Assembly (NCBI GenBank): GCA_902168205.1
Contig: CABHOK010000002.1
Coordinates: 310,001-374,000, forward strand
From: an uncultured Chitinophaga sp.
GTDB taxonomy: Bacteria; Bacteroidota; Bacteroidia; Cytophagales; Cyclobacteriaceae
Direction of reading: 5' to 3'
DNA: 64,000 bases
Shown: piece by piece, positions 17,668-27,503 of the stretch
Position numbering within the stretch: position 1 is the stretch's first letter
How the letters are laid out: every line of letters starts with the position of its first letter
Translations under genes and position numbers: made by a program
Notes under the pieces: model-generated
Seen by the model: only the letters and a program-made list of their open reading frames with translations
Databases searched by the model: none
Told to the model about the DNA's origin: nothing

Positions 17668-17997
17668 ATGGAAAATGATATACTTATAATTGGCTCTAAC
17701 GGTTACGTGTCAGCTATACAAACCAGTGATGGATGCGAGCTTTGGCGCACCAAACTACGCGAAGGCTTTTTCGGAGGTTCAGGAGGCTGCGATGTGAGTG
17801 TGCTGATCGAAGGTGATAAAATTTTCGCAGGCTGTGCCGGACGGATCTATGCACTCCGAACATCCGATGGAAAAATACTTTGGGACAATGACCTGAAAGG
17901 AATGGGCTATAACCAGGTGGCGCTGGCGAAAGAGGGTACAAGCATACAGTTTATTACGCGAATAGAGGGAACAGGGAGTAGCAGTAGTAACTCGTAA
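17668..17997 (+). CDS. Short PQQ-repeat beta-propeller fragment
   Basis: A 109-residue protein with two PQQ-like repeats: DILIIGSNGYVSAIQTSDGCELWRT and KIFAGCAGRIYALRTSDGKILWD. These are propeller blades normally found six to eight at a time in quinoprotein dehydrogenases or BamB-like proteins, so the protein is either a very short propeller part that assembles with others or the remnant of a larger gene. There is no signal peptide from the ATG at 17668. The C-terminus is a low-complexity run (EGTGSSSSNS). It sits alone between a terminator and an 800-base AT-rich gap. Whether it makes a useful protein is uncertain. Confidence 0.6.
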   Translation: MENDILIIGSNGYVSAIQTSDGCELWRTKLREGFFGGSGGCDVSVLIEGDKIFAGCAGRIYALRTSDGKILWDNDLKGMGYNQVALAKEGTSIQFITRIEGTGSSSSNS

Positions 17998-18794
17998 CTA
18001 CCCGGATAGTCCTTCCTAAAATTATAGTGAAAGTCTTACTGATTATTGATTTGTAATTCTAAATGGTTAGAGTGGCGCTTATGATTTTATAAAACCTGGA
18101 GACTCGATCATTAAGGATGTTAATAGTTTGGATCGAAATAACTATTTAATGAATACTATTCGAACCTATTACCAAAATGAATAAACTAAGATATAGTTTT
18201 GGGACTTTGATCGCTGTAAGTAACCAAATGAAATGCTACTCAGAATATACCGGAAAGTGCGTAGTTCATTACGTACTAGGTTTAATGCTTTTAACAAGCT
18301 GCCATTTAATAGTCAGTATATAAATAAATAGAGAGGGAGACAAAGTAGCTGCCGAGAATAACTTTAAAATTATTTGAAGCGTGCAAAAAAAATAGAATTG
18401 TGAATCGATATTGAGATTCTATAGTGACGAATTTTTTGACGTTACTAGCCAGGATCTGAAATGAGCAATCCATCTGCTGTTATTTACTTGTTTGTTGAAA
18501 GCTTTGCAAGGCCAAGGTTATTATATACCTATACAGGACGCTTAATCGTCTTGCAAAACTTAATCACCAGCGGGGTTTCAGGAAAAAATGTATGACTATA
18601 TCCGCGGGCAAGATTTCCCTATAACTATAAACGAGTATATAGTATTTATACTCAATTGAGGTTGCAACGTACAACATAACGGTTTGTTACTTGCACAAAA
18701 ACATTCGTATTCGTATATTAATTACCAAGTCTAACTATTGGAGTTACGTCAAATATTGACCTGAAATGGTTGTCTAAATTAAAATATCGGAAAC
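17998..18794. other. 797-base AT-rich gap with no recognisable gene
   Basis: The stretch is visibly richer in A and T than its surroundings. All frames are broken by stops; the longest start-to-stop run I noticed is about 48 codons from 18177 and shows no family resemblance. No tRNA fold, terminator or clear operator was seen. It could hold the promoter of the sensor gene at 18795, a small RNA or the remains of a lost gene. Confidence 0.6.
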
Positions 18795-19922
18795 ATGAAC
18801 GATGAATTACGCATGAGGGAGTTGATGGAATATCACATCTTAGATACACCACCGGAAAAAGAGCTTGATGAAATTGCACAAATCGCTTCGATAGTATGCA
18901 ATACCCCTATGTCCATGGTCACTTTTATCGATTCACATCGCCAATGGTACAAAGCAAAAAAAGGTGTCAGCATGAATGAAGTACATCGCGCAGACTCGTT
19001 TTGCCAGCATGCTTTAAACCGTCCGGAAGAATTACTCATTGTAGAAGATCCGAGCACGGATGACCGATTCAGGAATAACAGATACGTTTCGGGTGATCCT
19101 TATATCCGGTTCTACGCAGGTGCACCGTTGACCTCGCCTTCCGGCAATGTACTTGGTACCCTTTGTGTAATGGACAGCAAGCATCACGATATCACTGAAG
19201 ATCAAAAGGAAGCGCTAAAGCTTCTCGCTGATAAGGCGATGCAGTATCTCAACATGCGCAAAACATTGATTGAGCAAGGACATTTCATAGAACATAGTGC
19301 CGAAAAACTCAAAAAACTAAGCGACTTAGCGCCAGGCGTTATGTTTCAAATTGAGGCAAAAACTGACGAAAAAATTAAGCTGGTTTTCGTAAGCCAGGGA
19401 GTTGAAAAAATGCATCCTGATTTTACAACCGAAACGGTCACTGACAATCCTGAGACTTTCGTTAGCCTTATCCACGAAGGAGATCGTATACGAATAATAA
19501 AGAGCATTGAGCATTCCCTCGCTCATAAATCATCGTGGAGCGAACAGTTCAGGCTGATCAATCCAGAGGACGAATATACATGGTACTCAGTGAATGCAAC
19601 CATCGAGCGTAAAGTTAACGGAGCAACTATATATGGATCGATACACAACATTTCAGCTTTAAAAGAATATGAAGCGTTACTTAACCAAGTTCTTCATGAC
19701 GTGTCTCACGTTATGCGCCGGCCAATAACTTCAATGCTAGGGTTGGTTTCAGTAATGGAAACGGAGGTGTTTGATCGCATACAGGTGCAACAATACATGC
19801 AACATGTGAAATCAGTATTTACCGAACTCGATGCCTTCACACGAAACCTGAATATGGAATATACGGAAAAGATGAATAAATATGAGGACATGCATCGTCA
19901 CTATTCAGCTGACTCAAGGTAA
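18795..19922 (+). CDS. GAF-PAS sensor with a histidine phosphoacceptor-like helix but no kinase domain
   Basis: A 375-residue cytoplasmic sensor. Residues about 15-155 form a GAF domain (SIVCNTPMSMVTFIDSHRQWYKAKKG, FYAGAPLTSPSGNVLGTLCVMD). Residues about 170-295 look like a PAS domain (APGVMFQIEA, WSEQFRLINPEDEYTWYSVNATIERKVNGATIYGSIHNIS). Then comes HDVSHVMRRPITSMLGLVSVMET, which resembles the H-box helix of histidine kinases (SHxLRxPL) with His at residue 305. The protein stops about 65 residues later, with no N, G1 or G2 box. It may therefore be a phosphotransfer or dimerisation partner for another kinase, or a degenerate kinase. It has no obvious operon partner; a bidirectional terminator follows. 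Confidence 0.8.
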   Translation: MNDELRMRELMEYHILDTPPEKELDEIAQIASIVCNTPMSMVTFIDSHRQWYKAKKGVSMNEVHRADSFCQHALNRPEELLIVEDPSTDDRFRNNRYVSGDPYIRFYAGAPLTSPSGNVLGTLCVMDSKHHDITEDQKEALKLLADKAMQYLNMRKTLIEQGHFIEHSAEKLKKLSDLAPGVMFQIEAKTDEKIKLVFVSQGVEKMHPDFTTETVTDNPETFVSLIHEGDRIRIIKSIEHSLAHKSSWSEQFRLINPEDEYTWYSVNATIERKVNGATIYGSIHNISALKEYEALLNQVLHDVSHVMRRPITSMLGLVSVMETEVFDRIQVQQYMQHVKSVFTELDAFTRNLNMEYTEKMNKYEDMHRHYSADSR

Positions 19923-19970
19923 ATCTCCAAACATACAGCATTACCGACTGATCTCATCAATAGTAATAAA

Positions 19971-20019
19971 GTAAAAGAAGCTGCTCAATGTTGAGACAGC
20001 TTCTTTTACAGTTTTACTT
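19971..20019. terminator. Bidirectional terminator between convergent genes
   Basis: GTAAAAGAAGCTG at 19971-19983 and CAGCTTCTTTTAC at 19997-20009 form a perfect 13-bp stem, with CTCAA/TTGAG pairing further inside. T-rich sequence follows on the plus strand, and A-rich sequence precedes it so that the minus strand also has a T tract. It serves the sensor gene and the second susD. Confidence 0.85.
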
Positions 20020-20032
20020 CATTAAATATATA

Positions 20033-21898
20033 CTACCACCCCGGATTCTGCTCCGCTTGCTTCTCCTCTGCAGTTAATGGACGGCCATCTTTTTGTATAG
20101 TGTCGAGATGTCCTTGTGGTATAGGACGCAGCAGGTGCTTCTCCGATACGTTAGGTGCTGCTTCGGGGTTGAACGCTTTAGCACGTTCTACTAATGTTTT
20201 GGTGCGAGCGAGATCTACCCAGCGGTGAAATTCTCCCATCAGTTCGCGGGCGCGCTCATTGAGTATAAAGTGAATGAACAGTTGTTCTTTGGAAGTTGCT
20301 GATGCCGGGTATAATTCGCTGGCAGCTTCCGGTGTGCCCGATGTGAAATGATTTTCGGTTGCTACCATGGCTGTTTCGGTGCTGGTAGTTTCGCCCCAGG
20401 CAACATTTTCTGCAAGATAGTATACATTGCTTCGTGCTTCTCCTCCTTTGTAGGCGGCTCGCTTGCGCAGGGCGTTAATATACTCCAACGCTTTGGTATA
20501 ATCTCCTTTACGACCGTATGCTTCGGCTGCAATCAGGTATGTTTCGCCAAGGCGCGCTAATATACCATCGCGTGTGCCTTTCTGATCGGATACATTCTGG
20601 CGAAGCGGATCTATATACTTGGACAATGATGGATATACACTCAAATTCCAATTCGTAACTTGTTTACCGGTTGCGTCATTATAGTATCTGATCTTGAACG
20701 TTTTTGCAGCTTTGTCAATATACTGCTGCGTAAAGCGTGTATCAGTCTTTTCGTTTATGATATATATAGCAGATGTATCACCAACGTTGAATTTGGTTTT
20801 ACCGATCAGGTCTGCGCTCGGTGCATCAGCAGCAATCCATTTCGGCAGGGTAGCTGCGTTGTTCGCGATATAGGCAGTTTTGAAGCTCTTGTAGAAACGA
20901 GAGTCATTGGTGCGATCATATATATCGAGAGCATAATCTGTAGGACGCAAGCGCTGAAACTCGCGACCGTTCGCTACATCGCGAATCATGCCGGGTAAAT
21001 TCTGATATATAGAAAGAAAATACAAATGTGTCTGGTTTCCGTAACGGCCCAGTTGACTTTGCGTATTATCGAACTGCGATGCGAGAATGATTTCTGCGTT
21101 CTGTTCATTCGCACCGTTCACAGCGGTATACTTGAAGAGATCGTTATAATCTGTTGCCAGCTTGCGCGTTGAATTAGAAATCACCTGGTCAGCATAATAT
21201 ATAGCGCTGTCCAGATCGGTTGATTTACTGAAATCTGCATACATTTCACTGGCCCGCGTAAGATATGCTTTTGCGAGAAAATGGTGAGCTGCATATTTGG
21301 CGATGCGTCCGTTTTGTGCAGCGGCTATAGGGAGCAGATCAGCAGAGCGTCTCAGGTCTGCGATCAACTGCCTGAAAACATCTTCTGCCGATGAACGCGA
21401 GAATTCGAGCTCCAGCCCCTCCGTTGGTTGAAGCTTGATCGGTACACCGCCAAACTGTGTAACAAGATTAAAATAGCTAAAGCCTCGAATGAAATATACT
21501 TCGCCTAAGCGTGTATTCAGTTTTTCTCCTGTCAATACTGAAGGCATGTTTACAATGCCACGATTACAGAGGTTGATCTGTCCATACATCGCATTCCAGT
21601 GTTGCGATAGTATAGATGTGTTCGTGGGATCCAGTGTGGCTACATACGTGTTCCAGATCACGAAATCCGTTCCGCCACCATTGGTAAATTCATCCGTACC
21701 ATAATTCGTCATGGCGTATGCCCACTCGTAGTTGTGGTGAAACCGCAGGCCTTCGTAAGCACCGTTTACCAGTGCATCGAGTCCATCTTCTGTTTTGTAG
21801 TAATCCTGTGTAAGGGTTGCAACCATTTCTTCCTGCAGAAAGTCAGAGCAGGAGAGGAAGCACACCGAAAGTGTCAGTGTGAATAATATCTTTTTCAT
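20033..21898 (-). CDS. SusD/RagB-type glycan-binding lipoprotein, second pair
   Basis: A 621-residue surface lipoprotein partner of the SusC encoded just upstream. The signal [21 protein letters not shown] places the lipidated Cys at residue 17. Family features include [49 protein letters not shown] and [24 protein letters not shown]. It matches the first SusD throughout, including [17 protein letters not shown] at the C-terminus against GRPLTGEERQQQQNPGY, so the two arose by duplication. It begins 54 bases after the susC stop. A substrate related to that of the first pair is likely but not proven. Confidence 0.95.
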   Translation of the reverse strand: MKKILFTLTLSVCFLSCSDFLQEEMVATLTQDYYKTEDGLDALVNGAYEGLRFHHNYEWAYAMTNYGTDEFTNGGGTDFVIWNTYVATLDPTNTSILSQHWNAMYGQINLCNRGIVNMPSVLTGEKLNTRLGEVYFIRGFSYFNLVTQFGGVPIKLQPTEGLELEFSRSSAEDVFRQLIADLRRSADLLPIAAAQNGRIAKYAAHHFLAKAYLTRASEMYADFSKSTDLDSAIYYADQVISNSTRKLATDYNDLFKYTAVNGANEQNAEIILASQFDNTQSQLGRYGNQTHLYFLSIYQNLPGMIRDVANGREFQRLRPTDYALDIYDRTNDSRFYKSFKTAYIANNAATLPKWIAADAPSADLIGKTKFNVGDTSAIYIINEKTDTRFTQQYIDKAAKTFKIRYYNDATGKQVTNWNLSVYPSLSKYIDPLRQNVSDQKGTRDGILARLGETYLIAAEAYGRKGDYTKALEYINALRKRAAYKGGEARSNVYYLAENVAWGETTSTETAMVATENHFTSGTPEAASELYPASATSKEQLFIHFILNERARELMGEFHRWVDLARTKTLVERAKAFNPEAAPNVSEKHLLRPIPQGHLDTIQKDGRPLTAEEKQAEQNPGW

Positions 21899-21952
21899 AA
21901 TTCGTAGTAATTATAGTCTGTATATCCGTTCAACTTTATTCGCTTCATTTTT

Positions 21953-24900
21953 TCAGAAGGATACATTCAATCCGAACACAAGGCTTCGTGATGATATACC
22001 GGAGTTTATATCCGGATCGATGAACGAAGTTTTTGAATGCAGGAACGGATTCATAAGTTGCCCGTAGAGTCTCAATTCACTGATGTGTATTTTCTCCAGC
22101 ATGCTATGCGGGAATACATAGGCGAGCGATATATAGCGAACCTTTACAAACGAACCATTCTGGTAGTTCATGGCGCTATAATGTACCGGTACACCACCGT
22201 TGCTATAGTCAGCACGAGGATATGCATTGGTAGGATTTTCAGGAGTCCAGTAATCAACTTTCCGGGCGGAGTAACGTCCCTGCATATCCACTGCACCACC
22301 TTCGATCGTGGCTCCCCAGCGTGCATATACAAATGCACTCAGTTCCCAGTTCTTATAACTGAAGGTATTGGTTATACCACCGTTCCACTGCGGATTGTTG
22401 GTGCCGAGTATCTGGCGGTCGTTGTTCTGGTCGATCTTGTAATCACCATTTACATCTTCCACGCGTATATCACCGGCTTTATAGGTCGCACCATTCTCGT
22501 TGAATTTAGCCATCTCTTCCGCGTCTGCAGTCTGCCAGATACCAATCTTCTTATAGTCATAGTATACCTGCAACGGCTCACCGATAAACCATGATTTTGC
22601 AACATCATCAAACTTGCCATTGTATAGCTCTACAATTTTTCCACGGTTTCGTGTAAACGTTACGTTGCTGGCCCATTTGAAATCGCCCTGATCTATATTG
22701 ATAGTTGATAAGGACACTTCAATACCTCTGTTCTGCGTTTTGCCAACGTTGAAATTTATACCACCATAACCCGTAACGTACGGAGTGGAGCGCGACATCA
22801 ACAAGTCGTATGTATCCGCTATATAATAATCGATGGAGCCGGTAACGCGATCATTGAACAATCCGAAGTCGATACCGAAGTTCCATTGCTGTGTCTTTTC
22901 CCAACCCAGCTCGGGGTTCGGTATAGATCCCTGTTCATCGGCAGCAGCTTTTGGGTTGGAAGGTACATATCCGTTCGCGGCTGTACTTCCGAATACATAC
23001 GGCACTTGTAGCAAACCTCCGGCAGTGTTATAGGGATCAACGGCAGCATTACCAACGGTACCCATACCGATGCGTGGTTTCAGTTCACTGATCCAGTCAA
23101 CACCCTGCAGGAACGATTCTTCATTCATCTTCCATGCGAAAGCAAACGAAGGGAAGAAGTCCCATTTGTTACCATTAGCCAATACAGAGGCACCGTCCCA
23201 GCGGCCTGAGACAGTCAGTAAATATTTATCGCGGAAGGTATAATTAACACGTCCCATATACGACATGAGTGTGCGCTTCGAGTAACTGGAGCCCCATCCA
23301 TCCAATGCACCTTTGGTAGTAGATCTCAGATTATACCACAGCTGACTGTTATACGGAAGACTGGTAGCGGTCATGTCAGATCCTTCCTGTCTCCAGAGGG
23401 AAGAACTTTGCAACAGTGTTAAGCCGATCTTGTGATCACCGAATGTTTTATCATAGAATAACAGGTTCTCCCATGTCCACGATACTTGCTGATCTTGTCT
23501 ATAGCGTGCATAGTTTGTAGAGGATGGCGCACCGCCACCGCGCAGTATAGATTCTTTATACTGGAACTCACCATTCTTATAGTTACGCAAGTCAGGACCA
23601 AAGTTTGTACGGAAGCGTAATCCTTCCGCTAGTTTAGCTTCTGCAAAGAAACTTCCTAAAATGCGCAGGGTGCTGCGCTCGTTGATAACGTATTCATCTT
23701 CGCGTATAGGGTTCACAATATTTATATCGCCACCCGGGTAGTATATATATTTACCAGCCGTGTCGTACGGTACAGCGAACGGCAACATGCCTTTCGCAGC
23801 TTCATAAATAGTGCGTGCTGCACGCGAGCCGGTGCCTGCATAGCCATAGTTTTGAATGGAATACGTTGTTGCCATAGAACCGCCAAACGTTAACCAGTCA
23901 ACTGCACGGATCTCTAAATTTACTCTGCCGGTATAGCGTTTATAGTCTTGTCCTTTGCTGGTACCGGCTTGATTGAGATATCCGCCCGAGAAGAAAGCCT
24001 TCACGCGATCGGTACCCATGCTCACATTTACATTGTGATCTTGTGTAACACCGGTTTGATTAACATAATCTGTCCAATCCGTTGTAGGTACTTTGCTCGC
24101 ATCATATACAGGCACCTCGGTTACACCCCACTTGGTTTGTTCTTCGGCTGTGGCAGGACGCATGGCCGGAACCAGATTGTCTTTATCCACCCAGGTATAT
24201 CCGGCTGCTATAGATTCCCACGCAAAGGCATCTGCACCGAGTATGCGCTTGTCGTCAACGGGATTGGGATAGGGTGTTGAATATTTTGTGGTACCTGTTA
24301 CAGAACGATAGGCGTTTCTTCTATACTCTGCATATTCACCCGCATTGAACATGTCTTGCAGGTCATTGATGCGTTCAAAATATACCGAGCCGCTATAGCT
24401 CACCTGTGCTTTACCGGCTTTACCTTTTTTGGTTGTTACGAGTATAACACCGTTCGCGGCACGCGAGCCATATATAGCCGAAGCCGAAGCATCTTTCAAT
24501 ACTTCGATGGATTCAATGTCGGCCGGGTTGATGGCATCTATACCGCCTGATTGCATCGGTATACCATCCACGACATAGAGCGGATCATTGGTAGCGAGCA
24601 GTGAACGTGTACCGCGTATGCGAATCGTTCCGAGCTCACCGGGACGAGCATTCGAAGTAACATCTATACCGGCAGCGCGACCTTGCAAGGCCTGCAATGT
24701 ATTTTGTACCGGCATGGCGATGATCTGATCGGAAGTCATTTTTACAACGGACCCGGTAACATCACTTTTCTTTACGGTTCCGTAGCCCACTACCACAACT
24801 TCAGAGAGCGATGTTACATCGGCTTCCAGTGTAACGTCAATAACCGATTGAGATCCGATCGGTACTTCGCGTGTAGCGTACCCGATGGCACTCACCAGAA

Positions 24901-25165
24901 GTATAGCATCGCCTGACGAAACTTCCAGTGAGTAATTACCTTCGCTGTCTGTAACGGTACCGGTGCTGGTCCCTTTTACAATTACGTTGGCACCGGGAAA
25001 GCCGAGGCCGTCATCAGCCGAAGTGACTTTACCACGGATGATCCGTTGCTGGACGCCATGGTCGTTGGTCGCGCTGTGAGCATACAACGGTATGCCTACC
25101 AGCAGGAGCATTCCTGCTATACTCCATAGCAGAAATCTTTTGCTTCCAGATAAAATTTGATGCAT
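21953..25165 (-). CDS. SusC-type TonB-dependent outer-membrane transporter, second pair
   Basis: A 1070-residue outer-membrane importer. A signal peptide covers roughly residues 1-32 (ending YAHSA). A carboxypeptidase-regulatory-like domain follows (IRGKVTSADDGLGFPGANVIVKG), then the plug with EVVVVGYGTVKKSDVTGSV, ALQGRAAGIDV and DASASAIYGSRAANGVILVTTKKGKAGKA, and the barrel ending in SLVFGLNVSF. It is paralogous to the first SusC, with almost the same plug sequence, and is controlled by the same type of palindrome. It runs opposite to the first pair, so the two systems flank the PQQ fragment and sensor gene. No glycosidase is attached to this second pair. Confidence 0.95.
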   Translation of the reverse strand: MHQILSGSKRFLLWSIAGMLLLVGIPLYAHSATNDHGVQQRIIRGKVTSADDGLGFPGANVIVKGTSTGTVTDSEGNYSLEVSSGDAILLVSAIGYATREVPIGSQSVIDVTLEADVTSLSEVVVVGYGTVKKSDVTGSVVKMTSDQIIAMPVQNTLQALQGRAAGIDVTSNARPGELGTIRIRGTRSLLATNDPLYVVDGIPMQSGGIDAINPADIESIEVLKDASASAIYGSRAANGVILVTTKKGKAGKAQVSYSGSVYFERINDLQDMFNAGEYAEYRRNAYRSVTGTTKYSTPYPNPVDDKRILGADAFAWESIAAGYTWVDKDNLVPAMRPATAEEQTKWGVTEVPVYDASKVPTTDWTDYVNQTGVTQDHNVNVSMGTDRVKAFFSGGYLNQAGTSKGQDYKRYTGRVNLEIRAVDWLTFGGSMATTYSIQNYGYAGTGSRAARTIYEAAKGMLPFAVPYDTAGKYIYYPGGDINIVNPIREDEYVINERSTLRILGSFFAEAKLAEGLRFRTNFGPDLRNYKNGEFQYKESILRGGGAPSSTNYARYRQDQQVSWTWENLLFYDKTFGDHKIGLTLLQSSSLWRQEGSDMTATSLPYNSQLWYNLRSTTKGALDGWGSSYSKRTLMSYMGRVNYTFRDKYLLTVSGRWDGASVLANGNKWDFFPSFAFAWKMNEESFLQGVDWISELKPRIGMGTVGNAAVDPYNTAGGLLQVPYVFGSTAANGYVPSNPKAAADEQGSIPNPELGWEKTQQWNFGIDFGLFNDRVTGSIDYYIADTYDLLMSRSTPYVTGYGGINFNVGKTQNRGIEVSLSTINIDQGDFKWASNVTFTRNRGKIVELYNGKFDDVAKSWFIGEPLQVYYDYKKIGIWQTADAEEMAKFNENGATYKAGDIRVEDVNGDYKIDQNNDRQILGTNNPQWNGGITNTFSYKNWELSAFVYARWGATIEGGAVDMQGRYSARKVDYWTPENPTNAYPRADYSNGGVPVHYSAMNYQNGSFVKVRYISLAYVFPHSMLEKIHISELRLYGQLMNPFLHSKTSFIDPDINSGISSRSLVFGLNVSF

Positions 25166-25206
25166 AGTTAAATTGTTTTCGATTGGCTAGTGATTTAGGT
25201 TGAGTA

Positions 25207-25224
25207 TGCGCAATCGATTGCGCA
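25207..25224. promoter_or_regulatory. LacI-type operator before the second susC
   Basis: TGCGCAATCGATTGCGCA is a perfect 18-bp palindrome containing the same GCAATCGATTGC core as the site before the first susC. It lies 41 bases upstream of the start codon at 25165. Its symmetry and central CG fit LacI-family binding. Confidence 0.8.
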
Positions 25225-25257
25225 ATGAACATAAAATTATTCGTGACGATACGGCTC

Positions 25258-25277
25258 ACTGTCCTGCACTATACCGT
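25258..25277 (-). promoter_or_regulatory. Shared upstream box before the second susC
   Basis: Read on the minus strand, ACGGTATAGTGCAGGACAGT differs by one base from the box at 12243-12262. It is preceded by TTTCAA and lies 36 bases upstream of the 12-bp operator core, against 34 bases at the first pair. Conservation outside the operator points to a promoter or a second factor. Confidence 0.6.
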
Positions 25278-25409
25278 TTGAAATGGCTGTGATAGAACTT
25301 TTTATGAGATAGAAGCATACCTGTACTGTGCTGTGCCGGAGGCTTTGCAGCGTGAATTGCGCGCTTCGTTTTCCGGGCACGCTTTTTTGGACGATGTAGT
25401 AAAAAGCGT

Positions 25410-25682
25410 ATGCAGAATATATTGTATAACCTTAACAGTGTAGAAGAGTCCTATGGGGAAAGTACACTCACGGGAGTCATTCAGATACACGAACGCATCG
25501 CTGATATCGCGATGTATATCGATCTCAATTCAGGCTACCTGAATGATTATGAAAGAGAAGAAACGAAGGATCGGTTGAATAAACTCATCGATCTGAACCG
25601 GAAGATTCGTGCGGAGCTGGAGAAACAGGAGGAAGATCTGATGACGGCTGCTTCGAAGTTAATGCCGTTCGTGAAGAGTTAG
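25410..25682 (+). CDS. Small helical protein, unknown function
   Basis: A 90-residue acidic protein that I do not recognise. It begins MQNILYNLNSVEESYGES and is predicted mostly helical, with a charged heptad-like stretch at about residues 45-75 (YEREETKDRLNKLIDLNRKIRAELEKQEEDL) that could form a coiled coil. It has no signal peptide, membrane segment or cysteine. It stands alone between the divergent susC control region and a repeat-containing gap, so context gives no hint of function. Codon use is like that of its neighbours, which supports a real gene. Confidence 0.6.
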   Translation: MQNILYNLNSVEESYGESTLTGVIQIHERIADIAMYIDLNSGYLNDYEREETKDRLNKLIDLNRKIRAELEKQEEDLMTAASKLMPFVKS

Positions 25683-25690
25683 CAGTACAC

Positions 25691-25795
25691 GTTATCCGTG
25701 AATCGTTATCCGTTAAGAATACGTAAATCCAGTTGCACAAAAGAAATCACAAAGAAGACGCAGCAAAGAAAAATGCCTCTGTGATTTCTTTGTGC
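25691..25795. repeat. Foldback repeat region, GTTATCCGTTAA sequence plus long inverted repeat (copy B)
   Basis: GTTATCCGTGAATCGTTATCCGTTAA-like sequence is followed by arms GCACAAAAGAAATCACA at 25735-25751 and TGTGATTTCTTTGTGC at 25780-25795, which pair apart from one extra A. The piece GAAATCACAAAGAAGACGC resembles part of copy A near 7210. It separates convergent genes and may act as a terminator for both. Confidence 0.6.
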
Positions 25796-25823
25796 CTTCT
25801 TTGTGTTCTTCGCGCCTTTGAAT

Positions 25824-26669
25824 TTAATCTTTCCAGCGAACGGAAGGATATATATAAGGCTTCGCCACTCGGCCATAACTGGTTCCGGATTTTGAGAGTG
25901 GTCCGTAGAAGACAGCATATCCTACATCACTAGATGAAAACGTACCGGTGGCCGAGTCGTTGCTATAGCCTGCGCCGTTGAGATTGATTTTATAGTCAAC
26001 ACTACTGCTGCCGGAATTGTAGGCCACTACAATATAGTAATCGCCATCGGGCGCATCAGAAGGCAATGTCAGCGATTCAAAGCCTGATTCATTTTCAGAT
26101 CCGTCATACATATCGAAGTCTGTAATGGTTTCGTCACTGATCTCTACATTGTTGACTATATATAGATTCAAATCTTCATCGTCAATATTATCACCACCTC
26201 CGGAACCCCAGGTGAGATCGATCTGTACATCATCATTCTCAGGCGCGGTGTCGTTGTCGTTTATCGTCAGGGTAAATATATTTTTGGTGGTATCGCTGCT
26301 GAGTTCAATTCCGTTTCCGGCAGCCGTGAGCTGTACAATGACTGATTCAGTCGATTCAATGATGGCTTCGTCAATTACCTGTATGCTAATGGTTGCTGTG
26401 CTTGCACCGGCAGCAATTGTTACCGGGGAACTTGTTAAAAGTTTATAGTCACCATTCAATGATGCTGTGCCGGAGAGTTCGAAGTATAGCTGCGTAGAGG
26501 CACTCACCGTTTTCCCTAATGAAATCGAAACCTTCTGCGTGCCCGCGTTTTCCTCTACAGTTTGTTCGGTTGCATCCAGTGTAATCGTGCTGCTGCTGTC
26601 ATCGTCATCACTGCCACAGGCTTGTAGCAGGATGATCATCATCCCTGCGATATACTTTGCTATTTTCAT
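25824..26669 (-). CDS. Calx-beta domain lipoprotein
   Basis: A 281-residue exported lipoprotein. I chose the start at 26669 because MKIAKYIAGMMIILLQACGSDDDD is a textbook lipoprotein signal, whereas the longer frame adds 16 unlikely residues. Residues about 30-140 are a Calx-beta repeat (YFELSGTASLNGDYKLL, VIDEAIIESTESVIVQL, FTLTINDNDT), a calcium-binding adhesion module. The rest is Asp- and Gly-rich (DLTWGSGGGDNIDDEDLNLYIV, APDGDYYIVVAYNSGS) and resembles domains that pair with Calx-beta in surface proteins. A role in adhesion or matrix binding is inferred. It is alone on its strand. Confidence 0.8.
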   Translation of the reverse strand: MKIAKYIAGMMIILLQACGSDDDDSSSTITLDATEQTVEENAGTQKVSISLGKTVSASTQLYFELSGTASLNGDYKLLTSSPVTIAAGASTATISIQVIDEAIIESTESVIVQLTAAGNGIELSSDTTKNIFTLTINDNDTAPENDDVQIDLTWGSGGGDNIDDEDLNLYIVNNVEISDETITDFDMYDGSENESGFESLTLPSDAPDGDYYIVVAYNSGSSSVDYKINLNGAGYSNDSATGTFSSSDVGYAVFYGPLSKSGTSYGRVAKPYIYPSVRWKD

Positions 26670-26904
26670 GTAATCTTTTTGATAGCAAAGGTTGATGAAT
26701 GATTTCTCATCCATCAAAAAAAATCTACCACCTCATCTATTTCAGAGGCCATCCAAATTTTTCAGGCTATATCTTTTTCATGAGAATTCAGGTGAACAGA
26801 TATGAGAAATATAGCATGTGGGCGGAGTGATTGCTACGATATACTATATTTTGGTGACTATCGTGGATTTTGCCGCGATCAAAAGTGCTATCAGGAAGAA
26901 TCAG

Positions 26905-27465
26905 TTAACGCAGTCGCTCCGGGTTATCCTTGAGAAAGGATTCCCATGATTTTGATTTGGATGCCGCATTTCCTTTTTGAAAATGATGACACACGGCAAC
27001 CGCCAGGGCATCCGTTGCATCCAGCAGTTTGGGCAATTCTTTAATAGTAAACAACGTCATTAACATGCGCGCAACTTGTTCTTTAGAGGCGTTACCATTG
27101 CCGGTAACGGACTGCTTCACTTTTTTAGGTGCATACTCAACGATCGGTATATCGCGCGAAAGCGCAGCCGACATCGCAACACCCTGTGCACGGCCCAGCT
27201 TCAACATCGATTGAACGTTCTTGCCAAAGAAAGGAGCCTCCAGCGCAACTTCATCAGGTGCATACTCATCGATAAGACTGAGCACGCGATCGAATATCTT
27301 CTTTAGCTTTAATTCATGCCCCTCATACTTGCTCAGGTGAATAACGCCATATTGAAGAAGCGTAAGTTTTGTACCGCGCACTTCGATGAGGCCGTATCCC
27401 ATAATGTTGGTTCCCGGGTCGAGCCCGAGAATAACTTTTTCCTTTACACTTTTTCCCACGGGCAC
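26905..27465 (-). CDS. ruvC: Crossover junction endodeoxyribonuclease RuvC
   Basis: Cuts Holliday junctions during recombination, with RuvAB. The four acidic residues of the RNase H-like fold can be located: Asp in [14 protein letters not shown], Glu in [12 protein letters not shown], and two Asp in [16 protein letters not shown] placed the start at the GTG at 27465 ([14 protein letters not shown]), giving 186 residues; a second GTG two codons later at 27459 is equally possible, and the ATG further upstream would add over 50 unlikely residues and overlap the divergent glycosyltransferase gene. Only about 38 bases then separate the two divergent genes. Confidence 0.93.
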   Translation of the reverse strand: MPVGKSVKEKVILGLDPGTNIMGYGLIEVRGTKLTLLQYGVIHLSKYEGHELKLKKIFDRVLSLIDEYAPDEVALEAPFFGKNVQSMLKLGRAQGVAMSAALSRDIPIVEYAPKKVKQSVTGNGNASKEQVARMLMTLFTIKELPKLLDATDALAVAVCHHFQKGNAASKSKSWESFLKDNPERLR

Positions 27466-27503
27466 AAGATAGGTAGCATCGGGAAATTTTTGAAATTGCA
27501 GCA

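Noticed and set aside
18177-18323. A 48-codon frame in the AT-rich gap
   Set aside because: It has no recognisable domain and no good leader; such short frames are expected by chance at this base composition.
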